A stretch of DNA of 64,000 nt from Sulfitobacter mediterraneus (GCF_003054325.1 NZ_QBKU01000010.1:62001-126000); one strand, 5' to 3'. Positions 43,193-52,696 are shown, counted from the first letter of the stretch. Notes: generated from the letters alone by a model not told the origin. Numbers and translations are program-made.

Positions 43193-45049
43193 ATGCCCTC
43201 TGACACTGCCCGCGCCGCATCCGCCAAAACCGGCGATCCCAAAAAACTGTTGAGCGATGCCGAACTGGCCGATCAGGCGGAACGCCAATCGGCGCTTTTG
43301 GTGCTGCGCAAGGTGGCGCCCTATCTGTGGCCGTCCAACATGCCATGGGTGAAGCACCGGGTGGTTTGGGCGATGGTGGCACTGGTGGTGTCCAAGTTGA
43401 TTTCGGTCGCCACGCCGCTTTTTTACAAGGGCGCGGTGGACGGGTTGGCCGCAGAAGGCGTGCCGATGCTGGCGTTGGGGGCGATTGGCCTGACCATCGC
43501 ATACGGCATGGCGCGGTTGATGACGGTGGGCTTTCAACAACTGCGCGACGCAATCTTTACCCGTGTGGCCCAAAGGGCCCTGCGGATGCTGGCGCTTGAG
43601 ACCTTTAACCATATTCACCGTCTCTCAATGCGCTATCATATCACACGCAAGACCGGCGGCTTGTCGCGGATCATTGAACGGGGCGTGAAGGGGGTCGAGT
43701 TTCTGCTCAGGTTCCTGTTGTTCTCGATTGGGCCGCTGATCCTTGAGTTGTTGCTGATCGGCGTGATCCTGACGATCCTGTTTGATGCGTGGTATCTGGC
43801 CATCGTTGCGGGGACCATTGGCCTTTATGTCTGGTTCACCTTTGCCGTGACCGAATGGCGGGTGAAGCTGCGCCGCCAGATGAATGATCAGGACACCGAT
43901 GCCAATCAAAAGGCCATCGACAGCCTGCTGAATTATGAAACCGTGAAATACTTTGGCGCCGAGGCGCGCGAGGCCGCCCGATATGACGCGGCGATGGAAG
44001 GCTATGAGGTTGCGGCGATCAAGACCAATTACTCGTTGGCGTTCCTGAACTTTGGCCAATCCCTGATCATCACCTGCGGTTTGGTGGGTGTGATGGTTCT
44101 GGCTGCGGTTGGCGTGCAGAACGGGACATTGACGGTGGGCGATTTTGTCATGGTCAACGCCTATATGGTTCAGATCACCGTGCCGCTGAATTTCCTTGGC
44201 ACGGTCTATCGCGAAATCCGGCAGGCGCTTGTGGACATGGGCCAGATGTTTGGCCTTTTGGAACAACCGGCCGAGATACAGGATCGCCAGAATGCGGCGG
44301 ATCTCAAGGTCAACGGCGGGCAGGTGACACTGGAGAATGTGGTCTTTGGCTATGACCCCGATCGTACCATCCTCAGCGGTGTCAGCATTGATGCAAAACC
44401 GGGGCAAACGGTTGCGATTGTCGGGTCTACCGGATCGGGCAAATCGACCATCGGGCGGTTGCTGTTCCGGTTTTACGATGTGCAGTCGGGGGCGGTGAAA
44501 ATCGACGGGCAAGATGTGCGGGACGTGACCCAGCTGAGCCTGCATCAAGCCATTGGCGTGGTGCCTCAGGACACGGTGCTCTTCAATGACACGATCCGCT
44601 ACAACATCGCCTATGGCCGCGATGGGGCCAGCCAGGAGGAGGTCGAAGCCGCAGCCAAAGACGCGCAGATCCACGACTTTATCGTGGGCCTGCCCGATGG
44701 CTATGACACCACGGTGGGTGAGCGCGGGCTGAAACTGTCAGGCGGCGAAAAGCAACGGGTGGGCATTGCGCGCACCTTGCTGAAAGATCCGCCGATCCTG
44801 CTGCTGGATGAGGCGACCTCGGCGCTGGACAGTGAGACAGAGCATGAAATTCAGGACGCTCTGATGCGGGCCGGGCAGGGGCGCACGGTTCTGACCATTG
44901 CGCACCGGTTAAGCACGATTGCGGACGCAGATCTGATTGTGGTTCTGGAAAAAGGCGCCGTGGTCGAGCAAGGGCGGCATGATGAGCTCATAGAGCAGGA
45001 TGGCCGCTATGCGCAGCTGTGGCATCGCCAGCAGGCTGAAGAGGGCTAA
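43193..45049 (+). CDS. ABC transporter, Atm1/HMT1 type (half transporter)
   Basis: A 618-aa fused permease-ATPase of the ABCB7/Atm1 group, which exports glutathione-linked sulfur or metal species and is linked to Fe-S homeostasis and heavy-metal tolerance. Six transmembrane segments lie within residues about 45-330 (for example WAMVALVVSKLISVATPLFY); NYETVKYFGAEAREAARYD is the characteristic Atm1 block. The ATPase has Walker A GSTGSGKST, signature LSGGEKQRVGIART, Walker B ILLLDEATSALD and the H-loop IAHRLST. The start ATG 43193 has only a weak GGAAC Shine-Dalgarno-like site. It probably forms a homodimer. Confidence 0.93.
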   Translation: MPSDTARAASAKTGDPKKLLSDAELADQAERQSALLVLRKVAPYLWPSNMPWVKHRVVWAMVALVVSKLISVATPLFYKGAVDGLAAEGVPMLALGAIGLTIAYGMARLMTVGFQQLRDAIFTRVAQRALRMLALETFNHIHRLSMRYHITRKTGGLSRIIERGVKGVEFLLRFLLFSIGPLILELLLIGVILTILFDAWYLAIVAGTIGLYVWFTFAVTEWRVKLRRQMNDQDTDANQKAIDSLLNYETVKYFGAEAREAARYDAAMEGYEVAAIKTNYSLAFLNFGQSLIITCGLVGVMVLAAVGVQNGTLTVGDFVMVNAYMVQITVPLNFLGTVYREIRQALVDMGQMFGLLEQPAEIQDRQNAADLKVNGGQVTLENVVFGYDPDRTILSGVSIDAKPGQTVAIVGSTGSGKSTIGRLLFRFYDVQSGAVKIDGQDVRDVTQLSLHQAIGVVPQDTVLFNDTIRYNIAYGRDGASQEEVEAAAKDAQIHDFIVGLPDGYDTTVGERGLKLSGGEKQRVGIARTLLKDPPILLLDEATSALDSETEHEIQDALMRAGQGRTVLTIAHRLSTIADADLIVVLEKGAVVEQGRHDELIEQDGRYAQLWHRQQAEEG

Positions 45050-45098
45050 CCGCCGCTTCATCGCGGGCGCCTGAGTTTGTTGACGGGGCAGGATTGAG

Positions 45099-45117
45099 TT
45101 TTTCTTGCCAAATGAAG
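45099..45117 (+). repeat. Interspersed repeat, second copy
   Basis: TTTTTCTTGCCAAATGAAG matches 18 of 19 positions of 41329-41347. Here too it begins a hairpin: GCCAAA(TGA)AGCAGG pairs with CCTGCTTTGGC at 45130-45142. It sits about 50 nt after the Atm1-type gene. Confidence 0.6.
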
Positions 45118-45191
45118 CAGGGGGCGGTGGCCTGCTTTGGCAGCTGTGTTCGGTGCTGGGGCGGTGCACATGTTTTAGTATTCACAAAAGC

Positions 45192-45225
45192 AACGGCCCG
45201 CAGTGTTGATTCACTGCGGGCCGTT
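45192..45225. terminator. Bidirectional intrinsic terminator
   Basis: A 14-bp perfect stem (AACGGCCCGCAGTG / CACTGCGGGCCGTT) with loop TTGATT lies between the convergent Atm1-type gene and the RND operon. On the plus strand CGGGTTTT follows; on the minus strand GCTTTTG follows, so it can serve both transcripts. Confidence 0.85.
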
Positions 45226-45274
45226 CGGGTTTTGGTTGTTGGCGAGGGCCGCAGCCTTCGCATGACCGGAGCAG

Positions 45275-48200
45275 TTATCCTGCCGGTGTAGGCGACGCGG
45301 CGGCGCTGTCGTCCCAAATGATCTCTTGGGCGTTCATGCGACGGGCGTCACGTTGCAGCGCCCAGTCTTGTGCGGCGCGGCTGGCGCGGCCCAGTGACAT
45401 CTTGGCCAGCAGACGCGCCACCCAACGGATGTAGGTTGTCGCCCAGACCCGGATTGCCAGCATGGACGGGGTGACGATCAAAGTCAGAACCGTCGCAATC
45501 CCAAGGCCGAAGACCACAGCCGTTGCCAGCTGTTTCCACCACAGCGCAGTTGGGCTGTCGATGGTGTAACCGCCATCGGCGAAGTTCAGGCTGAGGCCGA
45601 ACATCATCGGGGCAAGGCCCGCCATGGTGGTGATGGTGGTCAGCAATACAGGCCTGATCCGCGCCTGCGCTGTACGAATGATAGCCTCAATCCGGGGCAT
45701 ATAGCGTTCATATTCCTGAAAGGTGTCGATCAGGATGATGTTGTTGTTCACCACGATCCCTGCCAAGGCGACGATCCCCGTGCCGGTCATGATGATCGAG
45801 AAGGTCTGGTCCATCACCAGCATCCCGATCAGCACGCCTGTGGTCGACAGAACCACCGCGAGCAGCACCAGAACCGCGTTATAGAAGGAGTTGAACTGCG
45901 CCAGCAGAATGATGAACATCAAACCCAGTGCCGCCGTGAAGGCCGAGCTGAGGAAGGCTTGGCTTTCGGCCTGATCTTCCTGATCGCCGGTCCATTCATA
46001 GGTGACGCCAAGGCCCAGCGGTTTGGTATCCAGCCATTTGGTGATCTCTGCGATCCGTTCATTGGGGTTGATCGGAACCAGGCGGAAATCGCCAGCGGTA
46101 AGCCCGGCCTGCAAATCTGAATCGCCTGCGGCTTCTGCGCGGTTGGTGATCTTATACGCGATACCGTCCGCCGAGGTGATGTCGGCGTCATTGCCTGCGG
46201 GCCGCAGGGTGGCGAGGGTCACCGTGGTGTCGGTGCGGTCGGTGCCGCTGGCCTTGACCAGTTTCATCAGGCCGGGTGCCACATCCGCCTTAACATCGAG
46301 ATAGCGTTTTTGATCCACGCGGTTGACCTCTGCCAGCTTTGGCACGGGCGTGCGGGTGATGAAGTTGCTCAGCGGGATCAACCCGTCAGCTGTGCGCACC
46401 TTGAGCGTGTCCAGTGTGCTGAGCACCCGGTCTTTCTCGGGCAGGCGCACGCGGATTTCGATCTCTTCGTCCGAGCTGTCGACCCGCATGGTGTCGAGCA
46501 GCAGCCCGCGCGTGACCAACTGCACCATCGCGCCCACGGTCAGAACATCCGCGCCGTAGCGGCCCGCTTTTTCCACATCCACGTCGATTTTCCAGTCGAT
46601 GCCGGGCAGGGGGCGGGTGTCTTCGATCAGGGTCAGACCGGGGGTTGCCTCATATTGCTGCCGCGCCATGGCGGTGGCTGCGATGAGGTCCGAATAGCTG
46701 TCGGACTTCAACCGCAGATGCACCGGTTTCCCCGAGGCAGGCCCGCGGGCCTGCGCCAAAATTTCGACCCGAATGCCGGGGATGTTTTCCAGCTGTTCGG
46801 TCAACTCGGCGATGATGACATCGCCGTCATAGGCCGGATCCTGCGTTTCGCGCCGCACTTCGAAGCCCACAAAAGGCACCGTGAACAAGACAGTGCTGCG
46901 GTTGGGGCGATCCTCCCACGGGATGGTTTCAAGCTGGACCTGCCCAATGCTGTCTTTGGGTGTGACCGCGCCGCCGGTGTTACTGTCCAAGCCCCCTTCG
47001 CCAGCAAAGGCAAAGGCCGTCTGGATGCCCGGATGCTGCAAGACGATGTCTTCGGCCTTTTGCAAAAGCGCATCTTTTTCATCAAGGCTCAGGTTCCCGC
47101 GGGCCAGCACATAGACGATGGCTTGCTCCGGTTCGGATTCCACAAAGAACTCAACCCCTTTGGAGTTGTTGGAAAAGTAGATCAGAACCGATCCGACAAA
47201 GACAAACACAATGCCCGCCATCGCCAGCGGCATCACCGGATTGCCCGCGATAAAGGCTATCACCCGGCCAAAGCCGTTGCGGCGGTAGCCCGCGTTGATC
47301 TTGTCCGGGGTTTTGCGGAACAGTTTCGAGGTGACCCAGCGGCCACCGCGCCCCAGTCGGGTAAAGACGCCAAAGAACGCCAACAGCCCCAGCATCGCGC
47401 CCGACAGCCCCACTGCCAGCAGCGCGGCCAGCACGACCACGCAGAAGAACACAACGGCAAAGGTCGGCACCACGGAGCCAAGCACATTCAGCGCGTTCAT
47501 TTCGGCAAACCGTGCAGAGATCACAGCAAAGAGCGGCGACATGCCTGCCATTGGCACCATGATCATCGCCAGTGCAACAGGGAACAGCAGAATATGCAGA
47601 TACCAGCGCAGGCCAGCAATGGCTTCCATGTTGTTGGCCATCCAACGCTCAAGCCGTCCGGTGACACCGCCCAGAACCGGCAGGTACACCAAGGCCACAA
47701 CCAGCGAGGCAGACAGAACAAAGATCAGCGTCACGGGCAACATGCCCATGAATTCACCGGGCACACCAGGCCAGAACAGCATGGGCAGGAAGGCACAAAG
47801 CGTCGTCGCGGTGGAGCTGATGATCGGCCAGAACATCCGCTTGGCCGCGTCAACATAGGCGTGCATTGGGCCAACGCCCTCTTGTTGGCGGGCATCGGCG
47901 TATTCGACCACCACAATCGCGCCATCCACCAGCATGCCGACCGCGAGGATCAGACCAAACATCACGATGTTGGAGATCGAGATCCCCATTAATGCAAGAA
48001 AGGCGAAACACAAAAGGAACGAGGTCGGAATGGCAAAACCAACGAGCAGTGCCGCGCGGATGCCAAGTGCGGCCAGCACCACGATCATCACCAGCGCCAC
48101 GGCGGTAAAGACCGAGCCAAGCAGCTGTTGCACCATGCTGTCAACGATGCGGCTTTGGTCGTTCGAGGTGCCAACGGTCACCGCCGCCTGAAGACCATCA

Positions 48201-49129
48201 GGCCATTCGGCGCTGCGTTCCGCGACGATTTCTTTGACCAGTTGCGCGGTGTCGATCAGGTTAAACCCCTTGCGTTTGACCACCTGAAGCGCCAGCGTCT
48301 TTTCGCCGTTAAAGCGGGCTGTGCCTTTGCGGTCTTCGAAGGTCAGGTTGATCTCGGCCAGATCGCCAAGCGTCACAACCCGGTCGCCATTGGTCTTGAC
48401 CGGCAGGGCATAGACATCGCGGGGCTCGTCAAAGGACGACGGGATCTTGACCGCAAAGGAGCCTTGATCGCTTTCGATCTCGCCAGCGGCGATCAATTGG
48501 TTGTTGTTCTTGACCACATTGATCAATTCGCCCGCCGTCACGTTGTAGGCTTCAAGGCGCAACGGGTCGATCAAAACCTCCAGCATCTCGTCGCGGTCTC
48601 CGGCCAGACCGGCCTCAAGCACCGCATCCAGCGCCTCAAGATCATCCTGCAAGTCACGAGCAACCCGCGCCATCGTGCGTTCAGGCACTGGGCCGGTCAG
48701 GTTGACAATGATGATCGGGAATTCGGAAAAGTTGATCTCGTTGATCGTGTATTTTTCCGCGCCTTCCGGGAAATTCGCCTCGGCGGTCGACATCGCATCG
48801 CGGACATCGGCCATGATCTTGGTCTTATCCCAACCAAATTCAAACTCCAGCGCCACACCGGCGTAGTTTTCCGCCGCCGTGCCGGACATCTGTTTGAGAC
48901 CATCCAGATCGGCCAGTTCAGTTTCCATCGGCTTGACCAGCAGTGTTTCACTGTCTGCTGCTGAAATACCAGGGAAGGGGACCGATACAAAAAGAGCCGG
49001 GATTTCAATGTCCGGCTCACCTTCTTTGGGAAGTGTGGAATAGGAATATCCGCCCACCACAAGGCTGAGCAGGATAAAGGCCATCACCATCCGGGCACGG
49101 CCAGCGGCCCAATCGACGATACCGGTCAT
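45275..49129 (-). CDS. RND efflux permease (AcrB/HAE1-like) with extended central region
   Basis: A 1284-aa inner-membrane proton antiporter of the RND family. It begins with the expected first helix (ARMVMAFILLSLVVGGYSYS), the DIEIPALFVSVPFPGISAAD block, and has the proton-relay TM4 motif GMLVDGAIVVVEYADA; the C-terminal half ends with GTGIVALAGIVVNNNIILID and the last helices. It is about 240 aa longer than typical AcrB. Much of the excess lies between TM6 (LVYLPVLGGVTG, about residue 485) and TM7 (about 623), where two or three additional hydrophobic stretches occur. It overlaps the adaptor gene by 4 nt. No outer-membrane channel gene is nearby. Drug, lipid or metabolite efflux cannot be distinguished. 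Confidence 0.92.
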   Translation of the reverse strand: MTGIVDWAAGRARMVMAFILLSLVVGGYSYSTLPKEGEPDIEIPALFVSVPFPGISAADSETLLVKPMETELADLDGLKQMSGTAAENYAGVALEFEFGWDKTKIMADVRDAMSTAEANFPEGAEKYTINEINFSEFPIIIVNLTGPVPERTMARVARDLQDDLEALDAVLEAGLAGDRDEMLEVLIDPLRLEAYNVTAGELINVVKNNNQLIAAGEIESDQGSFAVKIPSSFDEPRDVYALPVKTNGDRVVTLGDLAEINLTFEDRKGTARFNGEKTLALQVVKRKGFNLIDTAQLVKEIVAERSAEWPDGLQAAVTVGTSNDQSRIVDSMVQQLLGSVFTAVALVMIVVLAALGIRAALLVGFAIPTSFLLCFAFLALMGISISNIVMFGLILAVGMLVDGAIVVVEYADARQQEGVGPMHAYVDAAKRMFWPIISSTATTLCAFLPMLFWPGVPGEFMGMLPVTLIFVLSASLVVALVYLPVLGGVTGRLERWMANNMEAIAGLRWYLHILLFPVALAMIMVPMAGMSPLFAVISARFAEMNALNVLGSVVPTFAVVFFCVVVLAALLAVGLSGAMLGLLAFFGVFTRLGRGGRWVTSKLFRKTPDKINAGYRRNGFGRVIAFIAGNPVMPLAMAGIVFVFVGSVLIYFSNNSKGVEFFVESEPEQAIVYVLARGNLSLDEKDALLQKAEDIVLQHPGIQTAFAFAGEGGLDSNTGGAVTPKDSIGQVQLETIPWEDRPNRSTVLFTVPFVGFEVRRETQDPAYDGDVIIAELTEQLENIPGIRVEILAQARGPASGKPVHLRLKSDSYSDLIAATAMARQQYEATPGLTLIEDTRPLPGIDWKIDVDVEKAGRYGADVLTVGAMVQLVTRGLLLDTMRVDSSDEEIEIRVRLPEKDRVLSTLDTLKVRTADGLIPLSNFITRTPVPKLAEVNRVDQKRYLDVKADVAPGLMKLVKASGTDRTDTTVTLATLRPAGNDADITSADGIAYKITNRAEAAGDSDLQAGLTAGDFRLVPINPNERIAEITKWLDTKPLGLGVTYEWTGDQEDQAESQAFLSSAFTAALGLMFIILLAQFNSFYNAVLVLLAVVLSTTGVLIGMLVMDQTFSIIMTGTGIVALAGIVVNNNIILIDTFQEYERYMPRIEAIIRTAQARIRPVLLTTITTMAGLAPMMFGLSLNFADGGYTIDSPTALWWKQLATAVVFGLGIATVLTLIVTPSMLAIRVWATTYIRWVARLLAKMSLGRASRAAQDWALQRDARRMNAQEIIWDDSAAASPTPAG

Positions 49130-50373
49130 TGGCTCAGCTCCTCCCAGGTCGGTGCAACAGTGACGCCAGCGGTGACATACTCCTGGCCAACCACGATGAT
49201 ATCGGCTTCAAGCGGCAGGCCGGTGATCCAGATGCCTTTCGGTGTGTCGCGCATGATCTCGACGGGGGCAAAGGCCACCACAGCGGCGTCATCAATCATC
49301 CGGACGCCCAATGCACCATCATCATTCAGCGTAAGCGCAGATTGTGGAATAAGATGCGCTTTGACCCCGGCGGAGGCGATGCCGATCTCGGCGGTCTGGC
49401 CATCGCGGATCGCCAGATCACTGTTCGGCACGTCAATTTCCACGCGGAATGTGCGGGTTTGCGGATCGGCAGAGCGGGACAGGAACACCACTTCGCCAAA
49501 CACTTGTTGACCACCAGCGGCCAGTTGCGCACCGGCGCGGGCACCAAGGCTAACGCGGTTCACTTCGGTCTCAGGCACAAAGCCGACCAGTTTGATCGGA
49601 TCCAGCTGGATGATTGTCGCGCAAAGCGCACCGGGCTGCAGCAAGCTGCCCAATTCAGCCGTGTCACTTTCCAGCAAACCGCCAAAGGGCGCACGAATGG
49701 TCAGGCGTTCAATTTCTTTCTCAGCGCTGGCCACCGATGCGGTTGCCGCTTCGATGCTGGCCTTGGCCGAGGACAGACCAGACGTGGCAGAGCTGACCGA
49801 CGCCTTGGCTGCCGCCACGGAGGCATCAGCAGAGGCCACACGCGTTTGCGAGGCAAAGCCATCCTGAATAAGGCGTGTGGCGGCGTTTTGGTTGATCTTG
49901 GCTTCTTCCAATCGCGCACGCGCTTCTTCCACGCGGGCTTCTGATTCTGGAACGCGCGATTGCGCTTCGGTCAGGCGGGCGCGGGCCTCTTCCAACGCGG
50001 AGCCGCGCGTGCCGGGGTCCAGCACACAGAGCGCCTGACCCTCCACAACACTGGAGCCTTTGCGCAGCGGCGCTGAGGCGACAATGGCGGAGGTTTCAGA
50101 TTTCACATCGACCTGCCGTGCGGCGGCTGTTTGTCCGCGCAGGATCACCGCGCTGTCCACTTGTTCTGCGATCACTTTGCGCACCAGAACTTTGACAAGG
50201 TTCTGGGATGCGGCATTTTCCGCGTCCGCCTCGCCGGTGTTCAATGTATTGGTTTGTGTTTCTTCGGCATCGCCGCTCATGCCCAAAAGGGCCATCAGCT
50301 GTGGGCGGGCCAGAATTGACATTGCCAAAAGAACGGTCACGACCAAAGCGGCCAAAATGGAGAAAATGCGCAT
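49126..50373 (-). CDS. RND efflux periplasmic adaptor (membrane fusion protein)
   Basis: A 415-aa adaptor linking the RND permease to an outer-membrane channel. An N-terminal membrane anchor (FSILAALVVTVLLAMSIL) is followed by the lipoyl half-motifs (ILRGQTAAARQVDVKSETSA ... VLRKGSSVVEGQALCVLDPG), a long alpha-helical hairpin of about residues 115-225 rich in Ala/Glu/Ser (RARLTEAQSRVPESEARVEE), the second lipoyl half (IRAPFGGLLESDTAELG) and beta-barrel. There is no lipobox. ATG 50373 is preferred over the in-frame start at 50409 because GAGGCAC precedes it. It heads the two-gene efflux operon behind a palindromic operator. Confidence 0.93.
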   Translation of the reverse strand: MRIFSILAALVVTVLLAMSILARPQLMALLGMSGDAEETQTNTLNTGEADAENAASQNLVKVLVRKVIAEQVDSAVILRGQTAAARQVDVKSETSAIVASAPLRKGSSVVEGQALCVLDPGTRGSALEEARARLTEAQSRVPESEARVEEARARLEEAKINQNAATRLIQDGFASQTRVASADASVAAAKASVSSATSGLSSAKASIEAATASVASAEKEIERLTIRAPFGGLLESDTAELGSLLQPGALCATIIQLDPIKLVGFVPETEVNRVSLGARAGAQLAAGGQQVFGEVVFLSRSADPQTRTFRVEIDVPNSDLAIRDGQTAEIGIASAGVKAHLIPQSALTLNDDGALGVRMIDDAAVVAFAPVEIMRDTPKGIWITGLPLEADIIVVGQEYVTAGVTVAPTWEELSQ

Positions 50374-50446
50374 CTGAGTGCCTCGCAAAAATATGATGGA
50401 CCAATCCATTCAGGAGCGGCCATGGGCACTATTTAGGGTATGTTAT

Positions 50447-50464
50447 CTAAACTGACTAGTTTAG
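50447..50464. promoter_or_regulatory. TetR-type operator upstream of the RND operon
   Basis: CTAAACT-GACT-AGTTTAG is a perfect 7-4-7 inverted repeat 74 nt upstream of the adaptor start, in the divergent gap towards the YfgM-like gene. Its AT-rich arms and short spacer are typical of TetR-family repressor sites controlling efflux pumps. No TetR gene lies in the window. Confidence 0.6.
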
Positions 50465-50592
50465 GTGCGCATTTTTTTTATATTGAATCGATTGCAAGCC
50501 GGAAAATCAGGCAGATAGAGGGCGGGCAAGGCCTTGGCTTGATGCGGTAGGCAGGCTAAGAGGGTCAAAATCGAAGGCCGGGGGCAGGCGCA

Positions 50593-51294
50593 ATGAGCGA
50601 TACCGACAGTTTCATCGAAGAGGTCAACGAAGAAGTGCGCCGTGATCGGCTGTACAAAATGTTGCGCCGATATGGCTGGATCGCGGTCCTTGTGATCTTG
50701 TTGATCGTCGGCGGCGCCTCTTGGAACGAATACCAAAAAGCCCAGACCAGAGCGCAAGCCGAAGCTTTGGGTGACGCGATGCTCAACGCGCTTGAGCAAA
50801 ACGAAAGCGCCGCACGAGCCAGCCAATTGGCTGCGATTGAGGCAGGCACACCGGGGGCCAGAGCGGTGCTCCGCCTTATGACCGCAGCTGAGCAAGCCAC
50901 CGCAGGTGATGCCGCCGCTGCGGTTGAAACCCTTGATGCGCTGGCCATCGACGGCGAGGTTCCCCAGATTTATCGCCAGATTGCCGGTTTCAAGTCATTG
51001 ACCCTGCAAACGGGCACCACTCCGGCGGATGACCGCCGCTTGTCGTTTGAGGCGATGGCGCAGCCGGGCAACCCGTTGCGGCTGCTGGCGGTGGAACAAT
51101 TGGCCTTGATCGACATTGAAACCGGCGCACCCGAAGCGGCGCTTGAGCGCTATCAGGCCATTCTGGCGGATGCCGAGACGACCTCGGACTTGCAACAACG
51201 TGCGCTACAGGTGATTGTAGCCTTGGGCGGCGAACCTGATCTGGACGGTATTGTCGGATTGGACGGGGCCGAAGCGCCCGCAGGCGAGAATTGA
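50593..51294 (+). CDS. YfgM-like tetratricopeptide membrane protein
   Basis: A 233-aa inner-membrane protein related to YfgM, an ancillary partner of the Sec translocon and periplasmic chaperones. An acidic/basic cytoplasmic N-terminus (VNEEVRRDRLYKMLRRYG) precedes one transmembrane helix (WIAVLVILLIVGGASW, about 27-43); the periplasmic remainder contains TPR-like helices (ALGDAMLNALEQNESAARAS, LERYQAILADAETTSDLQQR). The gene is immediately upstream of bamB and der, the same order (yfgM-bamB-der) found in proteobacteria, which supports the identification. It ends 46 nt before bamB. Confidence 0.88.
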   Translation: MSDTDSFIEEVNEEVRRDRLYKMLRRYGWIAVLVILLIVGGASWNEYQKAQTRAQAEALGDAMLNALEQNESAARASQLAAIEAGTPGARAVLRLMTAAEQATAGDAAAAVETLDALAIDGEVPQIYRQIAGFKSLTLQTGTTPADDRRLSFEAMAQPGNPLRLLAVEQLALIDIETGAPEAALERYQAILADAETTSDLQQRALQVIVALGGEPDLDGIVGLDGAEAPAGEN

Positions 51295-51340
51295 TGAACG
51301 GGGTGCGCCCCGAAAAGACGAAACAGAAGTGAGCAGGGCG

Positions 51341-52696
51341 ATGATCCAACCAAAGCGTTTTGCGGTCCATCCGGTGATGTGCGGCCTTTTTGCCGGTGCG
51401 CTGGTGCTGAGCGCCTGCACCGAGAGAGAGACCTATCTGGTCGGCGAACGGGAAAACGTCCGTTCGGTGCTGACGGATCCCGATCTTGCTGAACCGCTTC
51501 AGGTGCGTGATACCAGCCCGAATGAAAGTCGCCCCATCGCGCTGGGCGCTGCCAGCAACAACGCCAGCTGGAGCCAAAGCGCGGGCACACCAAAGTACCG
51601 CACATCCCATCCGGCCCTGCGCGCCGCGCCGCAACTGGCGTGGAGCGCGGATATCGGTCAAGGTGACAGCCGAAAATTGCGGATCTCCGCCAATCCTGTT
51701 GTCGCATCCGGGCGGGTCTTCACCCTTGATGCATCGGCGACATTGACAGCCACATCCACCTCGGGTGCAACCTTGTGGTCGCGCGATCTGACCCCGGCGT
51801 CAGACAAAGCCGGGCAAAGCTCTGGCGGCGGCCTCGCGGTTGAGGGCGACACTGTCTATGTCTCTGTGGGGTATGGTGTGCTGTCGGCCATCGACGCGGC
51901 ATCCGGCGCGGTGCGCTGGTCGCAAGACCTCGATGCCAGTGGCACGGGCACCCCAACGGTTTATGGCGATCTGGTTTACCTGACCGCAGGGGATGACACG
52001 GGCTGGGCTGTGCGCAAATCCGACGGCCGCATCCAATGGCAGGTGTCCGCAACGCCAAGTCTGCAGAATGTGCTGGGCACACCGGCCCCTGTGGTAAATG
52101 ACCAATTGGCGATTTTCTCTTTTGGGTCGGGCGAAGTGCAGGCGGTGTTCCGCCGTGGCGGTTTGCCGCGCTGGAACACAGCCGTCGTGGGCAAACGCCC
52201 CGGCCGCGCGATGTCGTCTATCTCTGACGTCACCTCCGCGCCTATGCTGTCGGGCGATACCCTTTATGCTGGCAACCAGTCTGGCCGTCTGATGGCGCTT
52301 AAACTGGGCAGCGGCCAACCGGCATGGACCGCCCGCGAGGGCGCAATTGGCCCGGTCTGGCCGGTTGCCGGCAGCGTCTTTGCGCTGACCGATCTCAATG
52401 AACTGGTGCGCCTAGATGCCAATGATGGCAGCCGCATCTGGGGCGTACCCCTGCCGAACTTTGTGAAATCCAAGCCCAAGCGGCAGTCCGAGGTCTACGC
52501 CCATCACGGCCCTGTTGTGGCGGGCGGGCGTGTGCATGTGGCCTCCAGCGACGGGGTGCTGCGCAGCTTTGATCCACGCGATGGCAGCCTTCTGGGCACC
52601 ACCGCAATCCCCGGCGGGGCGACCACTGCGCCGGTCGTGGCGGGCGGCACGCTGTACCTTGTCTCGCGCAAGGGGCAATTGCACGCTTTCCGTTGA
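51341..52696 (+). CDS. bamB: Outer membrane assembly lipoprotein BamB
   Basis: Lipoprotein component of the beta-barrel assembly machinery. The 451-aa product has a signal peptide ending in lipobox LSAC with Cys26, then an eight-bladed PQQ-type beta-propeller with repeated Trp-containing blades (PQLAWSADIGQGDSRK, GATLWSRDLT, GAVRWSQDLDASG, GRIQWQVSATP, LPRWNTAVVGKRP, QPAWTAREGAIGP, SRIWGVPLPNF). ATG 51341 follows GAGCAGGGCG. It lies between the YfgM-like gene and der as in other proteobacteria. Confidence 0.94.
   Translation: MIQPKRFAVHPVMCGLFAGALVLSACTERETYLVGERENVRSVLTDPDLAEPLQVRDTSPNESRPIALGAASNNASWSQSAGTPKYRTSHPALRAAPQLAWSADIGQGDSRKLRISANPVVASGRVFTLDASATLTATSTSGATLWSRDLTPASDKAGQSSGGGLAVEGDTVYVSVGYGVLSAIDAASGAVRWSQDLDASGTGTPTVYGDLVYLTAGDDTGWAVRKSDGRIQWQVSATPSLQNVLGTPAPVVNDQLAIFSFGSGEVQAVFRRGGLPRWNTAVVGKRPGRAMSSISDVTSAPMLSGDTLYAGNQSGRLMALKLGSGQPAWTAREGAIGPVWPVAGSVFALTDLNELVRLDANDGSRIWGVPLPNFVKSKPKRQSEVYAHHGPVVAGGRVHVASSDGVLRSFDPRDGSLLGTTAIPGGATTAPVVAGGTLYLVSRKGQLHAFR

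Noticed and set aside
46310-47992. A 560-codon plus-strand frame across the RND permease gene
   Set aside because: Shadow frame, very rich in His, Gln and Arg; the RND permease on the minus strand is unambiguous.
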